Source of the DNA: Rhizomys pruinosus
Taxonomy: Eukaryota > Chordata > Mammalia > Rodentia > Spalacidae
Reading direction: 5' to 3'
DNA: 64,000 nt
Assembly (NCBI GenBank): GCA_009823505.1
Contig: VZQC01013997.1
Coordinates: 2,066,277-2,130,276 of the forward strand
Part shown: one piece after another, positions 54,104 to 64,000 of the stretch
Position numbering within the stretch: the first letter of the stretch is position 1
How the letters are laid out: every line of letters starts with the position of its first letter
Position numbers and translations under genes: made by a program
Notes under the pieces: model-generated
Seen by the model: only the letters and a program-made list of their open reading frames with translations
Databases searched by the model: none
Told to the model about the DNA's origin: nothing

Positions 54104-54430
54104 GAGGGGTGTAGCTGAGTGGTAGCACTGGCTGAACACACGTGAGGCCCTGAGTCACATCCTCAATGCCACAGAGTAAAAGAAAAAGAAAGAGAAAGAG
54201 AGACAAGGCCTGGAGAGATGGATCATCAGTTAGGAGCATTGGCTCCTCTTGCAGAAGACCCGGGTTCGAATCCCAGTACCCATACAGCAGCTGACACCAC
54301 CCATAACTCCAGTTCCAGGAGATCCGATGCCCTCTTCTGACTTCCATGGGCATTGCACAATACAGGTACACTTACACACATGCAGGCAATATACTCATAC
54401 ACATAAAAAATAAGTTAATTAAATTTTTTA
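54104..54430 (+). repeat. ID SINE followed by B2 SINE
   Basis: ID element (54104-54205, gaggggtgtagctgagtggt, gcactggctgaacacacgtg) with a GAAA tail, then B2 (54208-54430, ggcctggagagatggatcat). Confidence 0.85.
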
Positions 54431-54735
54431 AGAAAGAGAAAACAGACAAAATCACTTAAGCTTAGGCAAGTTACCTGAGCTCTCCGTTTCAGTACTTGTT
54501 AGCTCAGTACCATCTGAACTGAGCTGACCTGTGAAACTACTTAAAGTAGGCCTGGAACAAATGAGCCCTGGGTGACTGGGCTAACTTTCCCGCTCCCCTC
54601 CACCTTCTCATCAGTCACCCTAAGTCCTAGAAGCTTAGGCCCCTGCGTCAATCATATTTCCTCATGGACTAAACTCAGAAAAGCACCAGCAATACATTTT
54701 GCCCTCATGCCAATCAAAGGGCACATGGAAATTAT

Positions 54736-54903
54736 GGGCTGGGCATGGTGGTAAACACCTTGAATCTCAGCACTGGGGAGGCAGAGACAGATCTCTGTGA
54801 GATCGAAGGCAGCCTGGTCTACAGGGCAAGTCCCAGGCCAACTGGGGTTACAGGGAGACCCTGTCTCAAAAAAGACCAGAGAGAGAAAAAGAGAGAGAGA
54901 GAG
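54736..54903 (+). repeat. B1 SINE with GA tail
   Basis: gctgggcatggtggtaaaca to gtctcaaaaaagaccagaga and GA dinucleotides. Confidence 0.9.
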
Positions 54904-54992
54904 AACGAAAGGTGGAAATTAAATTGCCGAGTGATCATTAATGTTAAAGTTTTACACAATTACATTATTGAACCCAATGCACAATAGTACAT

Positions 54993-55212
54993 TTATTTTT
55001 TTTATTTATTATTTTTATGTGTATGAGTGTACTGTCTGCATGTACGTTGGTGCACCCTTGTGCAATGCTGCGGAGGTCAGAAAAGGGCATCAGATTACCC
55101 TGGAACTGGAATTAAAAACAGTTCTTAGCTGCCATGTGGATGCTGGGAATTGAACCCAGGTCCTCTGCAAGAGCAGTTGGTGCTCTTAACTGCTGAGCCA
55201 TCTCTCCAGCCC
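54993..55212 (-). repeat. B2 SINE
   Basis: Reverse B2 flanked by caatagtacat (54982-54992 and 55213-55223). Confidence 0.95.
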
Positions 55213-55374
55213 CAATAGTACATATTTTTAAGACCAAGTAAGACTTGAAAGAAATTTCACCAGCAGGTCACAGCTCTTAGCTACATGCTGTGACCCAGGT
55301 GACCCATCCCATCCTCCAGAGCTCGCACTACCCCAGGGCCATGGAAATCTTGCTAACTCCCATTGCCCTTTCTT

Positions 55375-55644
55375 CCTGCCCTGTTGTGCTTTGAATGTAA
55401 AATGTCTCCTTTAGGCTCACACATCTGAATACTTGGACCCTGGCAAGTGGCTGGGACTTGAAAGGATATACCACCTTTGGGACATGGAGCATCACTGAAG
55501 GAGGTGGGAGGAGGCTTGTGGTTTCATAGCCCACCATGGAGCCATCCACCCCACCTTCCCCTCCACGATGACCATGTCCCCTCAAACTGTGAGCCAAAAT
55601 AAATTCTTCTCTTACATTGCATCTTGTTAGGTATCTGGTCACAA

Positions 55645-55692
<48 letters not shown>
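55375..55692 (+). repeat. MER-like interspersed repeat with expanded A-run
   Basis: gtgctttgaatgtaaaatgt, cccctcaaactgtgagccaa, aataaattcttctcttacat, then about 40 A and gtaactgctgg. The A-run sits inside the element's end, not as a poly-A tail after it. Confidence 0.55.
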
Positions 55693-55694
<2 letters not shown>

Positions 55695-56192
55695 CTGCTG
55701 GAGTCCTTCATCCTAGGAAGTCTGCTCTCATATGATCTACAGAGATGACCCTCCTCCACCCAGCAGCACTCTCCAGGGCTCCCCACTTGCCGGTCAATTC
55801 ACCAGGTCCCACCTTTGTCTCCTTCCTGGAGACGTACATCCTTTCTTCCACTGGACAATACACATGTTGGTGCATGCATGGTAGCACTGCACCTCACGAG
55901 TTCCTAAGCCAAGAAATGATTCATTCCCCCAGTGTAACAGGTGAGGCTTGCGTCCTGCCAGGCAGGCACGATACCATATACAGACACAGACACAGAGATC
56001 CTCACCCACAACTCTAATATCATATGGAAGGAGAAATATCTGTGTGGCTCAAAAACACACAGAGATCGGTCTTTGACATCGCAGAGTCAAATTCCCAGTT
56101 CCTATTGTTTCCACTGCACAACAGCAACCAAAGAACTGTGCTCCCCCTTCAGCTGTGAAACAGCACTAAGAACAGCACCAACTTTGACCTAC

Positions 56193-56354
56193 CTGGTTCT
56201 TCCTGTAGTCCTGCTGGGAATGCCGGAGCACGCGGTAGCAGAGCCGCAGCATGTACTTGTAAGGGGCATAGCGCTGGTCGCCCAGGTCCTCGAGCCTCAG
56301 CATGGCGCCTTCTCCTGCTTTCTCCTTGAAAGGTGCTTTAAGAATGCCAAACAC
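56193..56354 (-). CDS. Itpr2: Itpr2 exon B: solenoid segment
   Basis: 54 whole codons (48-101): [54 protein letters not shown]. The acceptor is tcatag before GTGTTT and the donor AACCAG|gtaggt is strong. [21 protein letters not shown] across the B-C junction is an IP3R signature, and [13 protein letters not shown] distinguishes type 2 from type 1 (GDQRHAPFRHICR by recall). Phase 0 at both ends. Confidence 0.97.
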
Positions 56355-56574
56355 CTATGAGGAATAAAAAGAGCCACCTGTTCATGACGAACAACACTGA
56401 CTGGAAAACACTCCAGTAGCTTGTCAGCATTAGTGCAAAGGGGAAGCTGTTCAATGGCAGGTTAGTCCTGAATCACCACACACAAACCAACAAACACTGA
56501 GAAAAGAGGTGCCAAAACTGAACAAGACATCCACAACAAATAAAATGCTTAACTTTGCTTAGAAATTCTCTTAT

Positions 56575-56955
56575 TGCTATGGTAAAAACACTGACCAAAA
56601 ACAATTTAGAGAAGAAAGGGCTTATTTGGCTCATGTCTCCCAGGTCACAGTTCATCACTCAGGGAGCCCCAGGTAGGAACTCAGGGCAGGAACCTGGAGG
56701 CAGGAGCTGAAGCACAGGCCATGGAGGAACACTGCTTACTGGCTTGCTCCTGACTTGTGCTCAGTCTGCTTTCTTATACAATATAGAACAACCTGCCCAG
56801 GAGTGGCACTACCCAGAGTGGGCTGGGCCCTCCCACATCACTGGACAATCAAAAAAATGCCCCACAGACGTGGCCACAGGCCAGGAGAAAATTTCTTGAT
56901 TAAGGTTCCCTCTAACCAGGTGTGTCAAGTTGACAGCTAAAGCTATCCAAAACAG
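56575..56955 (-). repeat. URR1-like DNA transposon
   Basis: Reverse orientation: aggaacctggaggcaggagc, gccatggaggaacactgctt, gtgggctgggccctcccaca, and aggtgtgtcaagttgacagc, ending gctaaagctatcc. Confidence 0.72.
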
Positions 56956-57204
56956 AAATTACATTTTATTAAAATGGAAAATATGAATAAAATATCATTT
57001 CTACATGCTTTATTGCTTCTTCTATTATTTTTCTATAACTTTCCCAAATCAAAATAGTAGAAAGGATACATTTACTTTTTACCTAAAACTTCCATCAGGT
57101 AATGGCTTCCAAATACTGATCCTATCTCTCTCTAAGCAAAGGAAAAAACTATAAATATATATCCACCCAATAACAGCGTGTCCAAATGTATAAAAACTCT
57201 TTGT

Positions 57205-57362
57205 GGCTGGGTGTGGTGGCACATGCCTTTAATCCCAGCACTTGGGAAGCAGAGGCAGGAGGATCTCTGTGAATTCAAGGCCAGCCTGGGCTACAGAGCA
57301 AGCTCCAGGCCAGTTGGGACTAAAGGGAGACCCTGTCTCAAAAATACCAACTCCCCCCACCC
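57205..57362 (+). repeat. B1 SINE
   Basis: ggctgggtgtggtggcacat to gtctcaaaaataccaactcc. aaaactcttt and aaaacctcttt lie on the two sides. Confidence 0.92.
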
Positions 57363-57538
57363 AAAACCTCTTTATAAGACAGTTTGTTCACTGTTCACAG
57401 CATACAAGTAGCCAGAGCAATGAATGCATCAGCATTTAATTATAACAAATAAGGGGTCATGGGACCAACCAGGGCCCCCAGGAGCCAGAGCTTACCAGGA
57501 AATGTGTGGTCAGAGGGCATCTGGAAAGCAACGTGAGG

Positions 57539-57752
57539 GGGCTGGAGAGGTGAATCAGTGGTTAAGAGCACTGGCTGCTCTTGCAAAGAAAAGAAGTTCA
57601 GATCCCAGCACCCATGTCAAGTGGCTCACAATGGCCTATAATTTCCAAGTCCACAGCTCCAATGACCTCTTGTGGTCTCCATGGGTATTGCACTCATGAG
57701 CACATACACTCGCACAGACACACGCACACACACAAATAAAAATAGATCTAAA
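57539..57752 (+). repeat. B2 SINE, diverged, CA tail
   Basis: ggggctggagaggtgaatca, ggttaagagcactggctgct, gacctcttgtggtctccatg, and a CACG/CA end. Confidence 0.85.
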
Positions 57753-58749
57753 ATGCAAGGAGACAATTCTTCCTGGCAGGAGGTCTCCTGGAGAGGCTCC
57801 AACAGGATGTAGAGACTGTGAGGCAGTCAAGGCCATGAGACTCAACCTCAAAAACACAAAATGGGAAGGAATTATACACTTTAAAGTTCATGAACTAGAA
57901 TATGATTCTTTAAGGATTTTATACTCCCTGAACCTTGAATTTTATACTTTTAATTATGAAATAAAAGATTTGACATGCTAGGTAATATACTAATAATTCA
58001 TTCAAGGTCCTAAAAGTCTTTAAAATTAAATGCTTCCTGTAAAAGAATTTCTGATGTCCTAAATGCCTAAGAGCCTAAAACCTTCTATTTCAGAAAAGCA
58101 TTAACTATATTTTAAGACAATCAGCTCTGGATGGCAATTAGCAATATGTCATAAAGTATATTAATAACATAATTTTCATGTTTTAAGTATTTTCCTCTGA
58201 GTCCATGCTTGGTTAACACAGAAGCTAATTACATTAAGTAGCAAATACCATAATAAAAAGAACATGTAAATGCAAGAATGCACATTATTAGAAAATTAAT
58301 TTACTGGTATGTTATGAATAAATTCAGAAAGACAGAATACAGGACCAATTTCACACTTTCAAGGAAAAGATCTGGAATGTTACACAGGACACCTGGGAAT
58401 TCAGGAACAGATGGCCACACTGTCCTGGAAGGGAAAAGGAAGAAGGAAAGGAGAGAGCCACGTCCCCAGACCACCTGGTGATTCCACTCAGAAGGTCTTC
58501 AGGCAGTTCCTGGAGATACTCTGAACACTCAGGGTGTTTTGGAGACTTGTGGAGGACGCCTCTCAGTGGACACCAAATGGTCCCTCCTCCCTCCATCTGC
58601 TTCCTGATGAAATTCCCCCTCTTTGACTGTGGGCCGGGTTGTTAACTTGCTTATAATGCCAGCCACATCGAACTGATGGATGATGATCCATCTATAACAG
58701 CTTTATGAGACACTATGGCTGCAGAGAGTGTCTTCTGTCCTCTCTTGAA

Positions 58750-58996
58750 AAAAAATTTTTTTTTTATTATTTATTTCTGTATGTGTATGAATGTACTGTC
58801 TGCATGCAAGTTTGTGCACCGTGTCGTGCAATTCCGCGGAGGTCAGAAGAGGGTGTCGGATTCCCCTGGAGCTGGAGTTCTCCTGGAACTGGAGTTTCAG
58901 ACGGTTCTCTGCCGCCATGTGGGTGCTGGGGATCGAACCCGGGTCCTCTGCAAGAGCGGTCGGCGCTCTTAACCACTAGGCCATCTCTCCAGCCCC
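58750..58996 (-). repeat. B2 SINE, 17-bp-duplication subfamily
   Basis: Perfect 14-bp flanking duplication tgtcctctcttgaa (58736-58749 and 58997-59010); a near-consensus copy. Confidence 0.97.
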
Positions 58997-59031
58997 TGTC
59001 CTCTCTTGAATCCCTCACTTTAAGGGAATGT

Positions 59032-59365
59032 CTTAGCCTTTTGTCCTGTGGCTATGTGACAATTCCCTGACAAAAGCCACTTAATGGAGAAAGGGTTTAT
59101 TTTTACTCGAAGCTCCAGGCTACCGTCCACCATGGTGGGAGTCACAGCAGCCAGAGCTGGGGGTAGCTGCTCACCTAATGTCCGCAGTCAGGAATCATGG
59201 ACCAATGTGCGGGTGCTCAGCATACTTCCTCCACTTTCCCCAGGGAACGGTCCAGCCCACAGGGAAGGTGGGTCCTCCCATATCAGTAATCTAATCAAGA
59301 TAATCCCCCACAGGCCTGCCAGAGGTGATGCTGTTTCCTGTCAAGTTCACAGTCAACACTAATAA
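59032..59365 (-). repeat. URR1-like or related DNA transposon
   Basis: Reverse orientation: ggagaaagggtttatttttac, gcctgccagaggtgatgctg, and gtcaagttcacagtcaacac. Diverged from the other copies. Confidence 0.55.
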
Positions 59366-59671
59366 TCATCCCGTCTTGAGGTGACACTGAAGAATTTAAT
59401 GCTTCCTGAAAAAGGAATTCTGAGAGTCTCTGGAGAGTACATCTCCTCCAGCCTGAGATAAGGAACCCCCACCTGATACTTGCACTGTCCATCTGTAGAA
59501 ACCCCTGAGCAAGAACTACCCACAGAAGCCATCCAGGATTTTCAACTGACAAAAACTGTAATAAGTGTTTGTTTGGAGGTCATTTGTTATGCAGCAAGTT
59601 TAACTGAGAAAAGATTTTCCTGATACAATTCAAACATACGATATGCAAATCTAGTGCATGAAAAAATTCAC

Positions 59672-59813
59672 CTGTGCTAGGATGTTTTGTTCCCGCATCA
59701 GTTTCTGGCGCTCCCGGTTTGGCTTGCTGATGGCCACGTCCAGAACTTCCTGCCCATTGTTTGGCACGTCAGCCACAAAGAAGATGAGGTCCTCCAAGAG
59801 CTTAGTCACGAAC
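59672..59813 (-). CDS. Itpr2: Itpr2 exon A: solenoid segment, most upstream exon seen
   Basis: First base G completes an Arg codon split from an exon outside the window, then 47 codons (1-47): [47 protein letters not shown]. The acceptor has a long pyrimidine tract ending acgacag; the donor is GCACAG|gtgaat. [11 protein letters not shown] and [16 protein letters not shown] are conserved in all IP3Rs, shortly after the ligand-binding core. In genomic DNA the triplet before FVTK reads as Arg only because the acceptor ends cag|G. Confidence 0.97.
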
Positions 59814-59886
59814 CTGTCGTAAAGGGAAAAGGAAAGGTTTTTCTCCATGACTTAATTTGAGATTTTTTTTTTAAAGTAAATCTAAG

Positions 59887-60063
59887 CCAGGTGTGGTGGT
59901 GAACGCCTTTAATCCTAGCACTTGGGAGGCAGAGGCAGGCGGATCTTTGTGAGTTCAAGGACAACCTGGTCTACAGAGCGAATTCCAGAACAGCTGGGGC
60001 TACAGGGAGACCCTCTCTTGAAAAGACAAAAAAATAATAATAATAAAGTAAATAAATAAAAAA
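59887..60063 (+). repeat. B1 SINE
   Basis: Perfect 15-bp duplication taaagtaaatctaag (59872-59886 and 60064-60078). It begins 74 bp upstream of the exon A acceptor. Confidence 0.96.
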
Positions 60064-60123
60064 TAAAGTAAATCTAAGAACTGAACACTAGAAAAATTAA
60101 TCTATTTTTAAGAAAATTTACAC

Positions 60124-60250
60124 ACTGGGCATGGTGGCAAATGCCTTTAATCCCAGCACTTGGGAGGCAGGGACGGATCTCTGTGAGTTCAAGGCCAGCC
60201 TGGTCTACAGAGCAAGTTCCAGGCTAGCTGGGACTAAATGGAGACCCTGT
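60124..60250 (+). repeat. B1 SINE cut by the assembly gap
   Basis: ctgggcatggtggcaaatgc to aatggagaccctgt, where the unknown bases start. The A-run at 60766-60802 on the other side is consistent with its tail. Confidence 0.9.
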
Positions 60251-60765
60251 NNNNNNNNNNNNNNNNNNNNNNNNNNNNNNNNNNNNNNNNNNNNNNNNNN
60301 NNNNNNNNNNNNNNNNNNNNNNNNNNNNNNNNNNNNNNNNNNNNNNNNNNNNNNNNNNNNNNNNNNNNNNNNNNNNNNNNNNNNNNNNNNNNNNNNNNNN
60401 NNNNNNNNNNNNNNNNNNNNNNNNNNNNNNNNNNNNNNNNNNNNNNNNNNNNNNNNNNNNNNNNNNNNNNNNNNNNNNNNNNNNNNNNNNNNNNNNNNNN
60501 NNNNNNNNNNNNNNNNNNNNNNNNNNNNNNNNNNNNNNNNNNNNNNNNNNNNNNNNNNNNNNNNNNNNNNNNNNNNNNNNNNNNNNNNNNNNNNNNNNNN
60601 NNNNNNNNNNNNNNNNNNNNNNNNNNNNNNNNNNNNNNNNNNNNNNNNNNNNNNNNNNNNNNNNNNNNNNNNNNNNNNNNNNNNNNNNNNNNNNNNNNNN
60701 NNNNNNNNNNNNNNNNNNNNNNNNNNNNNNNNNNNNNNNNNNNNNNNNNNNNNNNNNNNNNNNNN
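60251..60765. other. Assembly gap (515 N)
   Basis: Unknown bases. Frames that run through it are not evidence of coding. Confidence 1.
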
Positions 60766-60805
<40 letters not shown>

Positions 60806-61974
60806 AAAGAAAAAAAAGCAAAAGAAAAGAAATATCACCATGTCCTAAACCCAAATACTACGTCCATGTATAACTACAAGTTTGGCCGTACCTATTTCTG
60901 GGACTTCCAGGGCATTTAGCCCCCAAAGTGCCTTGAGAATTCTTCCCAAACCTTTTTCTCCTCCTCCCTGTAGATTCTCTTTATTGTTTCCTATCTGTTC
61001 TCATAGTAGGAGGGGGAATGATTCACTTCATTACAAATGAAGGGAAAGGAATGGAAATCTGTACTGAAATGCTCAAGGGATACTGTGTTTTAATTATCAG
61101 TCATAAAGTACCACTCGTTAATTCCTCAAGAAACATAATTTTTGTAATGACAGATGCCTTCAGCTCACATGCAGAGGTGGGGGACACACATGTTGGTTTG
61201 TTTTCAGTTGTACTAAAAGTTCAGTTTAACTGGCTAAGCCTTCCTAACTTGTTACATGCTTGTACTTCTTGCTGCTATCATATTGTGTACATGACTGCTC
61301 ATGGTTAGAACAAAAATAAAAGCACCATTTAACAGCTTCACCTTGTCCAGACAAGAAGTATGCCACACTGTGACAGCCTCCAGTTTACCCCACCTCTAGG
61401 CTGACCTTCAGAATATCTCTATTGACCCCTCCTCTAGGCTGACCTTCAGAATGTCTCCTGTTGACCCCAGCTCTAAGACTGACCTCTCAAGAAACAAAGC
61501 TCTTCACAGAGCCAAGTGATCCTCCAACAACCCGAGTTCAGCCCCCTGACAGAAATGTCAGCAAGAATTCCTGTGAGGTTCCAGGAAGTCTGTGGCTCCT
61601 CAGTCTGTCTATTTTAAGTCTTAACACACACAGCCTTTTTTTAAAAATGTGTCCAGACGATAGGATTCACTGCTATGAGCTTAGGTCTGATATCAGAAGG
61701 CAACCATGCAAGCTTCATGTGCATCAAGCACAGCATGACTGACCTTCTGCAAGCACTGTTCTTGAAACAATTCTTTGATACCAGGTTACTTCGGCAGACT
61801 AAATGGAAGCTAAGCCTCAGTGGCTCTCAACCCAACATAAATCCAGCTTGACATAAGTATCTGCATTTTCTTTTTTCTCTTGCTGATTTGAAGACTGTAA
61901 TTAGATGGCTAGACATGGAGGAGACCAATTTTGTACACAACTCTCAAAATTAGTTAAGAGTTAATGGGATCCAG

Positions 61975-64000
61975 AAAACTAGAAACAATTAACAGCTTCA
62001 GCAAAGTGGCAGGATACAAAATTAACCTAAAAAAAAATCAGTGGCCTTTCTTTACACCAAGAACAAGCAACTGGAGAAAGAATTCAAAGAGACCTTCCCA
62101 CTCACAATAGCCTCAAAAACAATAAAATACCTAGGAACAAACCTAACAAAAGACACCAAAGATCTCTACAACAAAAATTTTAAACCTTTAAAGAAAGAAA
62201 TTGAAGAAGACATCAGAAGATGGAAAAACCTCCCACACTCATGGATTGGGAAAATTAACATTGTAAAAATGTCCATTCTACCCAAACTCTTGTATAGATT
62301 TAACGCAATCCCAATCAAAATCCCCAAGTTTCTTCACAGGCTTGGAAAAAAAAAAGTCTTTAAATTCATTTGGAAAAACAAAAGACCCCGAATAGCCAAA
62401 ACAACCCTGAGCGAAAAGAGCTACACAAGGGGGGATTATACCAAACTTCAAACTATACTACAGAGCTATAGTCATAAAAACAGCCTGGTACTGGCACAAA
62501 AACAGACCTGTTGACCAATGGAACAAAACCAAAGATCCAAATCTGAGCTCATACAATTTCAGCAATCTCATATTTGAACAAGGGGCCAAGAGACACAATG
62601 GAAAAAAGACAGTAGCTTCAGCAGTGTGTGGTGGCAAACTGGATCACCACTTTCAGAAAATGAAATGAAAACCCCTACCCGCTCGCCCCCTTGTACAAAA
62701 GCCAAATCCAGATGGATCAAAGACCTCAAAACGTGAAAACCCAAACTCTAAAGGCAATAAAAGAAAGTGGCACATGAAAATTCTTCACTACAAACATAGA
62801 CATAGGAAAAGATGTCCTAAATCAGACAGCAAGCTGCGCAAGAGAAAGGTCGACAATTGACAAATGGGACCTCATAAACTCAAAAGCTTCTGTACAAAAT
62901 CAAAGACAATCAAGGAAGTGAAAGAGAAAACACACAGAGTAGGAGAAACCTTCTACCGCAGAAACATCTGACAAAGCGATGATTTCCAGAGTATATATAA
63001 ACTACGCAAAAACAAAGAAGAAAGAAGACAAATGATTCACTCAAAAGAAGGAGCAAAGGCTGAAGAGAAACTTCACAATGAGGAATTAGAGAGGGCTGAA
63101 AAACACCCCTCAAGAAGTGTTCAAAATCATTAATCATTAAGAAATGCAAATCAAAACCACTTTTTTAAAGAGCATCTTATTCCCATAAGACTGGCTGAAG
63201 ATCAGAGAAAACAAATGATACCAAGTGCCTGGAGAGGTTGTGGGGAAGGGAACAACTCAACCACTGCTGGTGGTAATGTAAACTTGTGCATCCATTATGG
63301 AAAGCATTGTGTAGAACCCTGGAAAACTTGGAATGAACTGGCCACCCAACCAGCCATACCACTCCTGGGCATGTAACCCAAGACTCACCCCACCACAAAT
63401 ATACATGCACAACCATGTATACTGCACCTCTCTTCACAATAGCAAAGTATTGGAAACAACACGCAAATGCACCTCAACTGACGAGTGGATAGAGAAAATG
63501 TGGTAGCGCTACACAATGGAGTTCTATGCAGTGGGTAAGAAGAAAGATGACTTCGGGGCTGGAGAAATGGCGGAGCCGTTAAGAGCATCGACCGCTCGGT
63601 CTTCAGAGAGGACCCGGGTCGATCCCAGCACCCACATGGGTTGGCCGAGAAACCGTCTGAAAACTCAAATTCCAGGAGAACTCTCCCAGTTCCAGGGGAA
63701 TCCGAACACCCTCTTCTGACCGTCCACTGCATTGCACGACACAAGTGCAAAAAATTTTGATGCAACCATACATGTAAAACACATACAAAATAAATAAAAT
63801 AAAATTTAAAAAAAAAGAAAGATGACAATCAATGAAACTTTGGCAGGAAAATGGGTGGAGCTAAGGACATCAATGCTGAGTGAAGTAACAAAGTCCTGAA
63901 AAACAAACGATGAATGGTATCCCCTCATCTGTGGATGCTAGTGCCAATTACCTAGTTTTATTTCTTTGTGCATGGCCCCTTGAGCTTTTTCCAAAGCAGT
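61975..64000 (+). mobile_element. L1 retrotransposon, ORF2 3' part, broken
   Basis: A 5'-truncated L1. 62041-62514 still reads the region after the reverse transcriptase core (KTIKYLGTNLTKDTKDLYNK, WIGKINIVKMSILPKLLYRF). Beyond that the ORF2 nucleotide order continues (tactggcacaaaaacagacc; gggaaggttgt-type block near 63235; ccactcctgggcatgtaacc; acaatggagttctatgcagt) with several frame breaks. A B2 interrupts it at 63552-63815. It is antisense to Itpr2 and not functional. Confidence 0.9.
63552..63815 (+). repeat. B2 SINE inserted in L1, indel-rich
   Basis: B2 of the duplication type, flanked by agaaagatgac (63541-63551 and 63816-63826) copied from the L1 host. The body has many one- to three-base insertions (cgctcggtcttcagagagg, ccacatgggttggccgagaa). 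Confidence 0.93.

Larger units (their letters stand above)
48427..56192 (-). other. Itpr2: Itpr2 intron B-C (7.8 kb)
   Basis: Repeats are listed separately. 50050-50320, 50895-51815, 52175-52650, 53000-53530, 54435-54730 and 55692-56192 show no recognised repeat or exon. 48706-48845 is unassigned. Confidence 0.92.
56355..59671 (-). other. Itpr2: Itpr2 intron A-B
   Basis: 3.3 kb with two reverse URR1-like elements, a B1 and two B2s. 56960-57195, 57365-57535, 57755-58735 and 59360-59671 show nothing recognised; 57880-58330 is strongly AT-rich. Confidence 0.93.
4945..59813 (-). other. Itpr2: Itpr2 locus, central part (13 exons A to M)
   Basis: Thirteen minus-strand exons total 2,053 nt and join into one frame of 684 codons after a single leading base. 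Recognition as type 2 rather than type 1 rests on recalled paralogue differences: SSNYENGE after [25 protein letters not shown], the [16 protein letters not shown] stretch, and [21 protein letters not shown]3 receptors are tetrameric ER calcium-release channels opened by IP3 and calcium. This part is the central solenoid. It contains neither the IP3-binding core nor the pore. Confidence 0.96.
59814..64000 (-). other. Itpr2: Itpr2 intron preceding exon A (partial)
   Basis: B1s, an assembly gap, an unassigned stretch (60803-61970) and an L1. The preceding Itpr2 exon was not found; it lies beyond the window or, less likely, in the gap. 61018-61308 is open for 96 codons but resembles nothing I can name. 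Confidence 0.8.

Noticed and set aside
60131..60919. Frames of 205-262 codons running through unknown bases
   Set aside because: They consist mainly of undetermined residues from the N gap and of B1 or poly-A sequence.
61018..61308. 96-codon plus-strand frame that briefly suggested a retroviral integrase-like stretch
   Set aside because: No catalytic or zinc-binding pattern could be placed and the similarity was too slight; left unassigned.

Overview
This window is mammalian nuclear DNA from a rodent. It carries dozens of B1 and B2 SINEs, plus B3, ID, L1 and URR1-like repeats, and CA, GATA and GGAA microsatellites. There are no operons and no compact open genes. B2 elements place it in the muroid group (mouse, rat, hamster, gerbil, mole-rat and relatives). 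The dominant B2 form here does not look like the mouse or rat consensus I remember, so I do not name a species.

One gene is present: the middle of Itpr2, the type 2 inositol 1,4,5-trisphosphate receptor (an ER calcium-release channel), on the minus strand. Thirteen internal exons lie between 59813 and 4945, ordered by descending coordinate. All have GT-AG borders and join in phase into 684 codons with no stop or frameshift. By recall of the family this is roughly residues 620 to 1310 of about 2,700. It covers the central helical (ARM-type) solenoid between the ligand-binding core and the regulatory and pore regions. The first exons, the promoter, the pore exons and the 3' end all lie outside the window. 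I call the exons A (59.7 kb) to M (4.9 kb); these letters are mine. Local residue numbers 1-684 count from the first whole codon of exon A.

Layout: 1-4944 is intron after exon M, with B2s and two inverted L1 3' ends. 4945-12601 holds exons M, L, K and J; a minisatellite abuts the exon L splice donor. 12602-17965 is intron with a 49-bp and a 12-bp tandem repeat. 17966-18159 is exon I. 18160-37602 is a 19.4-kb intron with a probable retroviral solo LTR, a 775-bp purine tract and nested repeats. 37603-48426 holds exons H to C, a 1.8-kb minisatellite and a 39-bp minisatellite. 48427-59671 holds an L1 3' end, a GGAA tract and exon B. Exon A is at 59672-59813. Beyond it are an assembly gap (60251-60765) inside a B1 tail and a broken L1 ORF2 that runs off the window.

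I found no separate undescribed gene system. The most unusual signals are: two copies of a B2-head/B1 chimeric SINE with the same junction; a B2 subfamily marked by a 17-bp internal duplication; tandem repeats that appear to have grown out of SINEs; and an exon L reading frame that stays open for 247 codons into an intronic minisatellite.
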